From: Membranipora membranacea
Lineage: Eukaryota; Bryozoa; Gymnolaemata; Cheilostomatida; Membraniporidae
DNA: 60,000 nt
NCBI GenBank assembly: GCA_914767715.1
Contig: OU612066.1
Coordinates: 12,593,001 to 12,653,000, forward strand
Direction: 5' to 3'
Below are positions 13,345 to 24,622 of the stretch, one piece after another. The translations under genes were made by a program, and so were the position numbers. Position 1 is the first letter of the stretch. Every line of letters starts with the position of its first letter. Below the pieces are notes generated by a model that worked only from the letters and a program-made list of their open reading frames with translations, ran no database searches and had not been told where the DNA came from.

Positions 13345-16300
13345 ATGTCTCTGAAGCAGAAAAATCTCTTCAATCACATAACCAAAGTGAGTCATACACA
13401 AAAAAACTTTGCAACACCAGAGACAAAGAAATATTCTGTCCACAACTCAACTGGTAGATCTCTTTTAAATTTACCTACACTACACTACACTAAGTAGGCG
13501 ACAATTTTTATTTCATAATTTTAGACATAAAAAAGTTGCAAAAAACAAAGCTCCTAAGCATATCCTTAAGGCTTAATCTAGTGCAAAAGTCCCGAAAACA
13601 TAAACGTTGTCTGAGCACAGACAGCAGGTCCCTGACAGTTGATTTTATGAGTTGCAGCCTTGTGTGTGTGTGGTTTGTGTTTGTTGTGGTGAAGATGTGA
13701 AGCTGTGCATGAACCAAGTTATCGCAGCTGCGCAGCTTCTGTACCCGCCAAATGCGGTGCCCAGATGAGTCACTTCTCTCTCATTGGTCAGAATATTCAC
13801 ATCTTCACCACAACAAACACAAACCACACAAGGCTGCAACTCATCAAATCAACTGTCAGTGACCTGCTGTCTGTGGTCTGAGAAGCAACTGTACTATTAA
13901 TAAACCCTCATTCAGAACAAATCAGCCCTTTTAAACTTACTTCACCTCTTACCTCTTCTTCTTTAGCACGTAAGCGGTACGCCTAATTAATTTCAATCCT
14001 TAGCCAGCATGTGATTCAAATCTGTCGTTTTGCGACTATTTTGCATAGCATTAATATAAGTTTGAGGTCATCACTGTGACCCCAGCTTTGCTTTGGTGTC
14101 ACGAACTGTCTTTGGTAAGAAACTGTTATAGTACACTGATTTGTTAGCATATATCGTGGGGGGATCTCCCCGAGTCACTGCCCCTGGTAGCTGCAACATT
14201 AGCGGGTCTATCCTTTATAAGATCATCGTAAGCAGATGTGAGCGATTCGTTGTTTTCCTGATGGGACAGCAGTCGAAGTAACAGAGCACGTCTTATTTTT
14301 GTTCGCCTATCAGCTAGGGTTTCTAATTCTAGTTTTTCACGAGCCTCTGTCACACTATCCCTCCCTTTGAGGGTCGATATGAATCTTATGGCTTTGTGTT
14401 GCACCATCTCAACGTCATTTATTAGATAATCTAGTGTCGTATCCCAGACAGAAGCTGCATACTCAACATGAGGTCTACATAGGCTGGTGTAGGCAAGGAG
14501 ACGAGCGGATGCAGGGGCATCACGTAGTACGCGTTTAATCATGCCCAACTGTTTTTTAGCTTTTCCAATCTTACTATGAATGTGATTGTTAAATTTCAAA
14601 TCCGACTGAAGAATGACGCCTAGGTAGCGAGTCTCCCGCACAGTCTCTAGGGTTGTCCCGTCTAGCACATAGTTGGTATCAGGGGAAGTCGGAGTCTGAT
14701 TGAAGGGAAGAACTGAACATTTGTCAACGTTGAAGGACATGCACCACACATTTGCCCATTGCTGAAGTGCATACACATTGTTTTGAAATCTCAATTTGTC
14801 TTGAGCATTGTTGACCACCTGGTAGATGAGGGTGTCATCGGCAAACAGACTAATGTCACAATCAACGTGGTCCGGCAGATCATTAATGTAGGCTAGGAAG
14901 AGGGTGGGGCCTAGCACCGACCCCTGAGGAACCCCAGAAGTTACAGGCAGTTCATATGAACGTTTCCCTTTAATCCTTACTTTTTGTTTGCGGTCCATGA
15001 GGAAGTCATGAATCCATTTCATTATCTGTGTACTCATATTAGGAATATTAGATAGTTTTTGCATTAGGAATTTGTGTGGAACTTTATCGAACGCCTTCGC
15101 AAAGTCAAGAACTACGGCATGAATAGTATCACCTTTGTCTACATGCCTAGCAATGTCGTGATATGTGCCACATAATTGTGTCTCACATGACAGCCCCTTA
15201 CAGAAACCATGCTGTCTGTTATACAAGAACTTATCTAATGCAACGTTTAGGTGGTGAAGCACAATATGTTCGAGCAACTTGCAAGGAATGCTAGTAAGCG
15301 ATATAGGTCGGTAGTTATTTGGTTGATCAGCAGGTCCTTTTTTATGAAGAGGAGACAGGTAAGCTAGCTTCCATTCACCGGGAAGTGTTGAGGTAGATAG
15401 AGAGACTTTGAATATAGAAGTAAGGCACTAAGCAGTCATGATTGGGTCTATTACGAGATCCTCTTTGCGTATATCATCTTGACCTGCTGATTTTCCATTC
15501 TTGAAAGCAGTAAGGAGGTTTGCAACTCCAGCATCAGATACCTCAATAGATGAGGCAGTACAATTATATGCATTGTTGCTATCGAGTTGGTGTTGTTTGC
15601 AGAATTGTGAGCTGAAGAACTCATTCAAAATATTAGCACATTCTATCGGGTCTTCAATGTGGTCATTTCCCTCAGTCTTGAGTTTCATAGGGGGCTTCGT
15701 AACACCTTGTGACCACTTCATGTGTTGATAAAATGGTTTACTGTTGCCTGTCACCAATTTACACTTAAACATAAATCAGCTAAAACTCTCCTGACTTTTG
15801 ATTTACCTGGAACATGATACAGTAAACTTATACAGTAAACTTATAGATTGAACATTTATATCTTTACCCAACATTTATTCTGCAGCAAATCAGCTCCTTA
15901 ACTGCAACACTATTATCGGAACTTATTTTTCGTCAATACATTTTTTATTTCATAAATAAATCATATCCAATATTGTCACGTGTTGTTCATTATAATTAAC
16001 TCTGTGTTTAACTTTGGTAGTAAGCTTGATATGTTTTTTTTGCTGTTTTCAGAGGTCAACAAGTTACCTATAATAGAATTCCTTTTGTTATCTGTACACT
16101 TTTAAGAAAACCTCTATAAATAAATAAAAAATAATGGTTGAAGTACATATTAGTTTTTGGTAGTATAAATATTCTATACAATGAACTGTATACCTAAACT
16201 TTCTAGGCCATGTACCTTGCTAGATGGGATGGGTATAACTATGCAGTGTACTATGTAAAAATCCTTCATCATTCAACATATATGTAGGATATAGCAAGTC

Positions 16301-18458
16301 AATATGAAGATCATCCTTGAAACTACACTTGCAATCTGGTTGTGTCAATTCCAACAGGGAGGATGATTCCCTGATTCCATGTAGCCATTTTTCATTTTCT
16401 TTTCTTTTTCCACTTAAAATTTAAATGCGCAACCTATAAGATTATATATACTAAATAATTTGGTAAACCTGGAAACAAACCAAATTTAAGTTTGTCTTAA
16501 TTCTCCTGTTTTACAATTCTCCTGTATCGAGTCCTCATCTTCCCAACTGAATGAATAAACATTTTTTTAGTATAATATTAATTATTATTTAACAGGCACC
16601 TGGCAAAGATTTTGTGATAAAAATGTGTCACCAAGCTATCCTCTATAAAGACTTGGGACCAGAACAGTTACCTGATACTGTTGTTGCCGAATGGAGCTCA
16701 ACACTGAAAATCACCAAAACTGAAACTAAGCAGGTTTGTGAGCGTTTGGGCACTGCCTTTGAGCAATTATTTGAAAAGTGATGCCCATCAGTTGCTTGAT
16801 CACCTTACATGTTGAGTTTGTACTATTCCACTTATTTTGATAGTGCAACAGTGAATTGTTAATCTGGAAAAACAAAAAAAGTTGACAAAATATCCTCAAT
16901 TGGTAAAATATGGTAAGTTGTCAAGTCATTTTTGAAGAGAAAATAACTCCCACATCACATTATGCTTCATCAGAAATGAAGCTTGTCATATTATCGTGCT
17001 GAATAAATGACATCATTCACAATCACTTGCTTGTCTATTTACAGTTGGTGGTTGCCCTTTCTGGACTACTGAAGCGAGCAGTATTCCTTTATGCATCTGA
17101 TCCTGATCAGGCTATGCAAGCATTCCCAGGTAAACAACAGGATGTATTTGTTTTTCTCCCAGCGGGACCACTTGTTCATAATTCGTGAAGCCAGATTTAA
17201 CACAGCCATTTAAGTGAATCGCAATATATGCCATTGATGAAAACTTGTTGCAACCCCTATTCTTTTATCAGCAACATGGTGGTTTATCAAGTCGAATGGG
17301 TTTATCCTCGTTTGTTCGTGGTGTGGAAAAAAATGTATTGTTATCAATGATTATATTTTCAAATATTGTAGATGACTTTCACACAGACCTCCAGACTCTT
17401 CTCATGTCCATTATCACTAAACACTTTGCATCATGGAAAATAGATTTGACTGCATCCAATTGTAAGTAAATTTCTTTTCTTTCCAAGAGTATGATCATTA
17501 AAATCTATAGCCGATCTGTATTGTTATCTGTACCTTTCACACCTTGTGAGCAAAACAATGTTTTATGGTTGTGAGCATACCTCTAGATTTGTTACATTGG
17601 TTGAAAGGACAAAAAGAGCAGAACTCAATAAAATATAATATAATACCATGAATCATACTGAGGAACTAATTAATTGAATAATTAATGATAATTATACGTA
17701 ATATAATAAACTAATAATATAACATATCAAATTGTAATATAATATATTAAATAATAATATATTATATATATAATTAATCATACTAAAGTACATCCATCTG
17801 TCTTTATTTAGCAACAGTTCCTAAATTGATAGACGTGTCATGTAGAGTTGACAGCTCTTCTATGGAGAACCAGCCATTAGATGTCATTCCCGCAACACAA
17901 GCCAACTGCATCCTTCAGCTGAAGGTATGTATGACACTGTGTCATTTGTATCAGGGTAATTATTGTAACATTAGCAACACTTTCTAACCATCTTACACTG
18001 GGTCCGATAGCTTCTTGAAGGCACAGGGTCAGAGTTATCAGATTGCTAAGCAAACCTCACTTGGATCTTGGATCATCAACACCAATTCATTTTATCGAAT
18101 ATAGCCAGCAGGTTGCAACTCCTCTCCTGATTGTATAAGCAAGTGTTTGTTAACAGTCCACATTGAGGATTTGTGTAGCAATTCAATAATATTAAATCTA
18201 TCTTGTCCAGAGATAAAGCAGCAAGTTGTGTGTCTTCAACAATATCAGTTAATTTTTTTCATTGATCGATTATTTGTTTAATTACATTTATTTGATATAG
18301 TGAGAATTACTTTCTGATTTTAGATTGAAGACAGCAGTACAACAGGAACACAAGGTATACAGACTGTAGATGTTAAACTTACCAAAGAAAAACTTAACGC
18401 TATGCTGGATGGTCTCGGCAAAATAAGAGATCAGCTGACATCCGTGTCTCAGCGCTAG
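13345..18458 (+). CDS. COMMD9: COMMD9 orthologue
   Basis: COMMD9 is a subunit of the Commander/CCC complex, which with CCDC22 and CCDC93 recycles receptors from endosomes. Six exons give 200 residues (human 198): 13345-13386, 16596-16733, 17045-17129, 17372-17461, 17812-17924 and 18324-18458. Exon 1 codes only 14 residues (MSLKQKNLFNHITK). It was chosen because its donor, phase and sequence join the next exon in register with the human N-terminus. The COMM domain spans the last two exons (PKLIDVSCRVDSS, then LNAMLDGLGKIRDQL). Intron 1 is 3.2 kb and carries a MITE and an antisense LINE. Exon 1 is the least certain part. Confidence 0.92.
13616..13875. mobile_element. Hairpin MITE, copy 1 (7-bp TSD GTCTGAG)
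   Basis: The ends begin CACAGACAGCAGGT and are inverted repeats of about 80 bp running through GTTGATTTGATGAGTTGCAGCC and TTTGTGTTTGTTGTGGTGAAG. The duplication GTCTGAG flanks it at 13609-13615 and 13876-13882. The centre (about 13700-13795) is single-copy here, but in copy 2 (36668-37022) it is itself doubled as an inverted repeat. It sits in COMMD9 intron 1. Confidence 0.88.
13950..15775 (-). mobile_element. 5'-truncated non-LTR retrotransposon (LINE), broken
   Basis: The minus strand encodes a reverse transcriptase of the CR1/Jockey/L2-like kind. Visible motifs are LDFAKAFDKVPH, SGVPQGSVLGPTLFLAYIND and the catalytic FADDT, followed by the thumb and C-terminal region. The reading frame runs 15772 to 14144 with one in-frame TAG near 15427. 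Just beyond the 14144 stop, the expected C-terminal motif (NSFLPKTVRD) continues in a shifted frame, so there is also a frameshift. The 5' part (endonuclease, ORF1) is missing. The 3' end is probably near 13950, where the minus strand reads GTGCTAAAGAAGAAGAGG, a typical LINE tail. It lies antisense in COMMD9 intron 1. Confidence 0.88.
17636..17775. repeat. AT-rich simple sequence
   Basis: Runs of TAATA and ATATAT units fill this part of COMMD9 intron 4, just upstream of exon 5 (17812). I see no other structure. Confidence 0.7.
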
Positions 18459-18904
18459 ATAAGTGAATGTTTTTCATTTTAAATTTCATGGTGCTGAATA
18501 ATTTTCATGTTATGATGTCAAACCATCAGTTGCTTTCCTTTGAGTAAATTTTAATGGTTATCATAACACAATACATTTCTTTGTCTACTATATTTATAAT
18601 CAATTGAGGAATTATTCCATATCAAAATCATACAAAAATATAATTGAAATCACTACGTATCATTATCTTGCAGTACATATTCAATCATCTTTGGCATAAA
18701 ACATTAACAAAAAACACTATATTGAATACAATCACACCTACTCAGATGCCGCGTCTGTAGCCAGCTGCTTTTTTAGACACTCTTTGGAGTTAGTCAATGC
18801 ACAGAGGTAGCCTGATTGACAAAATGCATGAAGAAGGAGTAGACAGTGAACCTCACAAACACTATCTAATTGTCAAGATTACTTGAAAGAAATCTGTGTC
18901 AAGA
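18459..18904. other. Convergent COMMD9-QORL2 3' spacer
   Basis: This 446-bp spacer lies between two stop codons that face each other. It is AT-rich and must hold both 3' UTRs. No further coding sequence or clear repeat is seen. Confidence 0.6.
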
Positions 18905-21900
18905 TTAGAATTCAATCACCAGTTTCCCAACAACTTTGCGGGAAGCTATCATATCGAATGCTTTATTCACCTACAAAAAAGAAGAAATACATTATTGTTC
19001 TGTTTATATCGGCAAACCTTTTCTGTCCGTTGTATAATCAAATGTTGGTTGCAATATTAATATTAATAATAATAATAATAATAACAATAATAATATAAAA
19101 GCAGGATATTCTGTCAGAGTTGTCCACTTTTAAGACAAGGGGACACAATTTCACAGAGAAAGGATAATTATCACATGAGTAAACCAAGCGTCAATGCCTC
19201 AACTACTGCTCTGAATTAGACAGCAGGTGATCTCACCCAACACTACCATTTTTCAGTCAAATCATCTTTTGAAACTACCTATCTGGAAAATTTGCTTGAT
19301 ATACATTACCTTACATACACATTACCTGATCTATAGGAAAAGCCTGCTGTACTAGTGGATCAATCTTTCCATCTAGGTACATGTTCAGTACAGTATCAAC
19401 AGACTCAGTGAAAACTTCCGGTGCTGATTGCATGTAGTTACCCCACCATAGTCCTACCGCTGTACCGGACTTCAATAAAAGGATATTAGCCGGAATCTTT
19501 GGAATACCAGCGGTGTAACCAATGGTTATGAATTTTCCTTCAAACGCCATGCTGAAAATGAAATAAAAAGTCTAACTTTTGGCATATGATTGACAATATT
19601 TGTCTCCAAAAAAAGATGTCATAAGTTAGTGTAGGGGGGTCATCAATTAGAAAGTGTGATGCTTTACTAAAGCAAGTTATCACTATCACATAGCTCAAAA
19701 TTATCACTCACTTGATCTTTCAATTATACAAATTCGTTCCCAAATTAACCATATACTGCCGAGTTTATAGTGTCTTCTTGAAATTAGATCAAGTTTGATC
19801 CTGTTTGCATGCACTTCACCTTGCTCCCCTTCCATTGCTCACACATGACCAGTGGAGGGGGAACCACTCCGAATGTAGGTAAAATATCGAACTCTGTCTA
19901 TTGTGAAGCATACCTTTTGACTAGATCGACTGCACCATCACCTCCTACTGCATCAAATACAATGTCCACACCAGAGGGAGCTATAGACTTAGTCTCTTTT
20001 CGGATATTCTGTGTTTTATAGTCTATTGTGTGATGCGCTCCATACTGTTTTACCTGCACTGATTTGTCGTCTTGACACACTGCAATAACCTGACAGAGCA
20101 AAAAATATCGTAAAATTAGGGTGTTGCAAAAAATATTATATTATATGTATTATATCAACAGACTAACGAAATGTATCCAATCAAAGGTATAGCATATCTT
20201 TGCACATATTGCAAATGTAGGATTGAAATAAAATAGCAGTGGAGCAATACGAAGTAACGCATGTCAGCAAAAGGGTCATAGTATCTGGGCCAAGTGCTTT
20301 CACTCATTTTGCATAAGGAGAACACATGTGGCTCAGCTGTTGCATGGTATGAAGCATCAACCACTTTCTCCTACAGAGTGAAGGGTAAGGACTCAGAAGC
20401 TAACTAACCACATTCATTATATAGGATCATAACAAGTAAAATGTTGTGATGCCACTGTAATGAAACATAAGAATAAAAGTTTGCTTTACCTCACATTTGT
20501 AAATTTTTGATGCCAATTCAACTGCAGCCAAACCGACACCACCTGAAGCACCTGTGATCAGAACTGTCATGCTAAAATAAAGTGATTTTACATCATGTAT
20601 TCCTCATACAGGGTCTCACAGGTCTATGCTGTATGTATATGGTAGCAAATGTCCTGAACAAAAACTTCAAGCTCTATACCATGTCCATTACCCCGCTATT
20701 CATGAGGTTACCCCAAAGACATAGTGTCTACTATATACTATAATCTACATATTTAGTGTATGGATTACCACGATTGCATTTTATCAATACATACAGATTG
20801 TTTAAAAATGGTTCAATGTTTTCATACTTATTTTTATCAGCGATCTCACTCCTCATTGGTTAAAATGTTTCTGAATGGCTGCCACTCTTTTAGCAACTGA
20901 CTAGTCAGCTTAAACGCAATATTGAGTGTGGTATGATGTAGTAATATTTACCCTTCTTTAATGAGGCCCTTTCTTGTGAGAGCCAACCATGCAGTGCCAT
21001 AATTAACGACCACGCTGGCTAGTTTAGCGTAATTCAGTGGTTTCCCGTTTGTGTTTGGAAGTTTCTTCAGAGCTCCCTGAAAATATAATGATATGTATGT
21101 TATGGAAGGTGTTAGTGGTGTTATGCAAGAAACCCTTGCACTTTACACCACATACATCAACGCAAGTGAGAGCTGTTTTGTTGATGTCTGGCATTACTGC
21201 AATCAAGCCTTTTGACTTATTCTTGTCAATTGGTCTCAAATATACATGGGAATATAGGAATAGCAGATAATGTGAAGACAAATTTTTATATGATTTGACA
21301 TGACACTCTTACCAGTTCAACGAGATAATCGGGAAGTGTGAGAGTTTCAGAGAGACCGCCATTCTCGACCAGCCCCACTACGACATCTCCAGGTGAGACC
21401 TTAGTTACATCCTTCCCTACCTCTATCACCTCACCAGCTATTTCTGTGCCTGTGTGAAAGGAAGTTCAATCGGATTAGAGAGTAATTTGGTGTCGTTCGA
21501 GTCTAGGATAAGTGATAGGATTTTTATAGAATATCAGTTTTTCACAACATATATGTGACAGCTCATTTTGAGGCTTGTGATTGCCTCAAATCGCATGTAT
21601 ACACACATTCATTTCACTTTTGTGAAATTATGAGCTCATCGAATCTTGTATCAGGAACATGAATCAATGATACTTGTGGCAAGAGACTTTGCAGCTTACC
21701 TGGAATGAATGGAGGATCTGTTTTGACTTGATATTCCCCTCTTGTTTGTAGGTAAGTTGCCCAATTTAATCCACAAGCTTTATTTCTAATTCGAATCTAA
21801 AAATATAGTGTGCTATGCAGAGTTAAATAATGTCATAACTAAGTATGTGACATATTATGGTAAAAATCAAGTAAAAGCCAGTGGAATTCTACTGTGAGGT

Positions 21901-23254
21901 TCTCCCATGTGTAAATTGTTACACAGAGCACCTGTAACTCCGCATTATAATATGCCACAATCACTTGGTTTTAACGCAAGGGAGCAACTACTTTGTGTGG
22001 TTCTAGGAGTAGGAGGTAGCTCAGTTGGTTAGAGCGCCTGCCCTCAATTGCACAAGCATTGAAAGTCTTGGGTTCGAATCCTGTTGCGGTCTACCGACTA
22101 CTGGGCTCAATTGACGCCCCAGGTGTGCTCCGACCTGCCTGCAAGCTGAGAGCAATTTGGCGCCGATTACGGCGGCCGCGCCCTTAAGGCACTGATATTT
22201 CTCAGTCTTCAAACAGAGACAAACATGCGATTTTAACCCAATTTTCAACCCAATACAATACCTCAGAGTCCTCCAATTGCTCATTTGTCTTTGTGATTAA
22301 TACCAGAGGTTTCTTTAGTTCCTGACATTCAGCTGCCCTGTAAGTTTTGCCCGCAACTGAAGACAACTGCCTCCTATTGAATAAAAGAATTAAGTATTAA
22401 TTCGTTTAATAAGATCAAGTTGCGTTATTTTTTCCATGACAGAATTATTTGCTCCATAATTTGGCACTGCCAGGTTATTACTATCTTTTCCTGATTGTCT
22501 AATTCCAAGGACCACTACAGACATACATAACCAACACTAACCAACACTTACCGTATTACACTGAAGAATAGTCTGTGTGTAACCTGGAGTTAGACACTTA
22601 GGATCAAAATATACAATCATGTTCATCAGCTGTGTCATAACTGGCTGGTATGCCATTGATGGCAAATAATAGGGCGCTGGCATACCTAAGGGAGCTAAAC
22701 GACATTCATCTTTAACCTGTTTAAACAGTTCAACTCAGTCAGTCATAAGTGTACTGTGATCCATTTGAGATATGGGCCCCCTGAGACTTGCAAGCCTGCT
22801 TTTTGCCGACGTGAAAATATCAACCGCTCATGGGCAAAATGCAGGCCTAAATGTCCCAGGGACAGTAAGCTTGCAAAAAAGGCTTTACTTCACTATCCTT
22901 CAAGTTTCAACCATAGACCTTTTATACCACCCCACCCTCTTCTCTCCACAATCGCAGCGCAGCCCTGTCTAACAAAATGACCAGAGAAGAGGAGGGATGG
23001 AAAAACATTAATACATTCACAAGCTATCTCAAAACTATATTTGAAGCATCACAGGATTGTACTATTGAGTTCAGTGTGAAGAATACATCAACTGAACTGA
23101 TCAACCTCTAGTCTATCACCATACATTAGTTTAGTTAGTAAGTAAGTAAGTAAGTAAGTAATGCTCTAACCAGCTCAAACTAACATGCGCTAACCAATGA
23201 ATGATGCTTATGCAAATCTCACCTTATTATGTTCAACCTTGTACAAGCAGCCAT
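18905..23254 (-). CDS. Quinone oxidoreductase-like protein 2 family
   Basis: This is a medium-chain dehydrogenase/reductase of the zeta-crystallin/QOR type, an NADPH-linked reductase with no zinc site visible. Nine exons give 338 residues: 23254-23223, 22337-22262, 21796-21700, 21449-21313, 21076-20952, 20571-20490, 20089-19914, 19551-19326 and 18970-18905. The tiny first exon (MAACTRLNII plus a split Arg) was chosen because it is in phase and gives the usual RAAxC-ELKKPLV start. The N-terminal domain includes GEVIEVGKDVTKVSPGDVVV. The Rossmann fold has TGASGGVGLAAVELA, and the C-terminal part has PANILLLKSGTAVGLWWG. It resembles QORL2 more than CRYZ. The exact substrate is unknown. It converges with COMMD9 and is divergent from SGSH. 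Confidence 0.9.
19055..19096 (+). repeat. (ATA)n microsatellite
   Basis: About ten ATA units with one AAC interruption lie in the last intron of the oxidoreductase gene. Confidence 0.85.
19632..19737. mobile_element. Partial copy of the 992-1238 MITE
   Basis: Read in reverse complement, this stretch matches 1135-1230 (GTGATAGTGATAA, CTTTAGTAAAGCATC, AATTGAAAGATC) with scattered differences. Only about 105 bp is present, so it is a fragment. It lies in an intron of the oxidoreductase gene, close to the exon at 19551-19326. Confidence 0.7.
22008..22215 (+). mobile_element. tRNA-derived SINE
   Basis: The head has a pol III A box (TAGCTCAGTTGGTTAGAGC) and B box (GGTTCGAATCC) at tRNA-like spacing, but the acceptor arms do not pair and the anticodon region is too long for a tRNA. 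A GC-rich body with GGCGCCGATTACGGCGGCC follows, which stands out in an AT-rich intron. I do not recognise the family, and only one copy is in the window. Confidence 0.75.
22777..22862. repeat. Small imperfect inverted repeat
   Basis: CCCCTGAGACTTGCAAGCCTG at the left end pairs imperfectly with CAGGCCTAAATGTCCCAGGG on the right, around a spacer of about 25 bp. Related text (ATATGGGCCCC, then CCTG) occurs near 37764-37800, so this may be a dispersed small element. It lies in the first intron of the oxidoreductase gene. Confidence 0.45.
23136..23161 (+). repeat. (AAGT)n microsatellite
   Basis: Six tandem AGTA/AAGT units lie in intron 1 of the oxidoreductase gene. Confidence 0.85.
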
Positions 23255-24622
23255 GATATTAACTGAATTTTAGGGAGAATTTGGGTTTGCTCTGCAACAA
23301 TATCTTATCTCCCAACTTTTTATCTTTTGTGGGCGTGGTCAAATAGAAATAAACTTTGTGGGTCGGTTGAAATGTTGGTGTAGAACCAAAAATTGGTACG
23401 AAGCTAGCAGAAAAACTCTCTGAGTATGATGAATAATTATAAAGGAACCTGAGCTACAACAAAATTTCCAAAATAGGTCCAGATGCTCATTGAAAGTTCA
23501 TTCAATCAAAGATACTTTCATTCCAATCAAACCACATTAATCTCACTGACGCACATAGCCAGTTGTCCATGCACAGGCATTATCTGATGGTAACTTCCTT
23601 TCATAAGCCTCATTTGTCATAAACTGTTATATGAGGCAAAGACTAGAGTACTCCAATTGTCACTGTGATCCCTTTCCTTTGTTTGTCATTTCAATAAAAA
23701 CCCATGCACAGTGACATTGATTGAAAACATACTTCTTAGTGTTACCATAATACTAGTGGCCACTTTGTACAACTTATTATGTGTTTTTGGCTAATATTCT
23801 TGATTATGTTTTAGACATGGCTCCTGTGGGGCCTGTACATTACACAACTAACCCAGTTCTGATAGGTACCTACATAACATTAGTTCCACAAAAATCATAG
23901 GTTTGGGTATATTGATATCCACCTTAGTCTCTTATTTGTGGCCTTGGTCGATGCATTAGGCCTCATGTTAGCCCTTCAACGTCTCAAGACTCCCTCGCAA
24001 CTTTTAATGACGTCCAAAGGCTGCTCTACACTGTCTCAAGACTGCCTCATGACGTCCCGAGACTGTCTTGCAACGCCTCTTGACTGCCCCACAACCGATC
24101 TTATGAGTTGTCATGTACCTGTCGCTAGTGACTCTTCAAGGTGTCCTTTCAGAACTGACAAACTAATTGTAATGTAAGAAATCACTTTGCCCATAACCAA
24201 ACACCCAAAACCTCTGATCAGATCGATTCCTAACAAGACTGCAAAACATGCTTGCAAGTCCAGGAACGCATGGTTTTATTGACATTGCTAAATCGCTCGC
24301 TAAATACAGAATTCCTTGTGTAAGTTTTATCCCTATCCAGCCGTGGCATGTCAATACCAGCTGGCCCACTTATCATTCAGGAGTAACCACACCTGTCTTC
24401 CCCAATCAGGCCCCCGGATTTTCTTTTGTTGGCCATCAACTTTGCTCAGTTTTTTATAATGACTTTTTTGTCTCTCCAGCACTAGTTGTGGAATCCATGT
24501 TTGTATGTTGCGCGCAGGCTACTAATATTACAGATCCTCTCGTCTAGCTCAAAGAACTAACTTATTTTCTCAAGCAATTACAATTCTACTGTAGGTTTCT
24601 ATGTTATGACAGACAACTAGAG
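23255..24622. other. Divergent QORL2-SGSH spacer with CTCAAGACTGCCTC repeats
   Basis: This 1.37-kb region holds both promoters. Between about 23970 and 24085 a degenerate motif, CTCAAGACTGCCTC plus GACGTC or AACGCC, recurs five to six times at irregular spacing. The complementary motif fills 35790-36150. The rest shows only short chance ORFs. Confidence 0.6.

Noticed and set aside
13231-13443. 70-codon minus ORF with a Cys/Trp-rich start, considered as a transposase fragment
   Set aside because: It overlaps the COMMD9 first exon on the other strand and matches no family I know.
22008-22090. tRNA gene
   Set aside because: The A and B boxes are good, but acceptor arms do not pair and the anticodon arm cannot form; a SINE fits better.
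22556-22722. Open frame on the minus strand with acceptor and donor (APLGMPAPYYLPSM, then YFDPKCLTPGYTQTI)
   Set aside because: It lies in intron 1 of the oxidoreductase gene. Its end phase gives a stop when joined to the next exon, and no family is recognised.
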